This document shows positions 6,503-6,508 of a stretch of DNA of 6,508 bases, piece after piece (position 1 is the first letter of the stretch; each line of letters starts with the position of its first letter). The notes under the pieces are model-generated. The model worked only from the letters and a program-made list of their open reading frames with translations, made no database searches and was not told where the DNA came from. The position numbers and the translations under genes are program-made. This DNA comes from Candidatus Omnitrophota bacterium (GTDB lineage: Bacteria > Omnitrophota > Gorgyraeia > Duberdicusellales > 4484-171): NCBI GenBank assembly GCA_030601015.1, contig JAUVUO010000075.1:1-6508 (forward strand), read 5' to 3'.

Positions 6503-6508
6503 AATATA

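Overview
The window is AT-rich bacterial DNA, roughly two thirds A+T by eye, with very A-rich coding strands. All six genes I can support lie on the minus strand. In transcription order, from high to low coordinates, they are argH, lysA, dapF, dapA, dapB and an LL-diaminopimelate aminotransferase (dapL type). The last gene is cut by the left edge of the window. Gaps between genes are 6 to 71 bases, there is no convincing internal terminator, and most genes have good Shine-Dalgarno sequences, so this reads as one operon.

Layout: bases 6422-6508 are the upstream region of argH. They hold a TATAAT hexamer, a 15-base palindrome and a pair of 12-base near-identical direct repeats. argH (5027-6421) is followed after only 6 bases by lysA (3770-5020), then dapF (2835-3698), dapA (1906-2793), dapB (1145-1864) and the partial dapL (1-1079). 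No gap exceeds 90 bases, and I see no RNA gene, mobile element or CRISPR array.

Together the five lysine genes cover the route from aspartate semialdehyde to lysine by the aminotransferase shortcut. DapA and DapB make tetrahydrodipicolinate, DapL converts it directly to LL-diaminopimelate, DapF epimerises this to meso-diaminopimelate for peptidoglycan, and LysA decarboxylates it to lysine. The succinylase or acetylase genes (dapD, dapC, dapE) are not present and would not be needed. The first gene, argH, carries out the last step of arginine synthesis, so the two basic amino acids are probably co-transcribed. The aspartate kinase and semialdehyde dehydrogenase genes are not in the window.

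The organism is most likely an uncultured, AT-rich, diaminopimelate-containing bacterium. An argH-lysA-(dapF)-dapA-dapB-dapL order is known to me from Desulfobacterota such as Geobacter and from related or candidate phyla; Omnitrophota or Elusimicrobiota would fit the composition. This placement is a guess from gene order and composition. The window looks like core metabolism, not a new system; the least explained parts are the repeat structure upstream of argH and an apparent insertion in ArgH.
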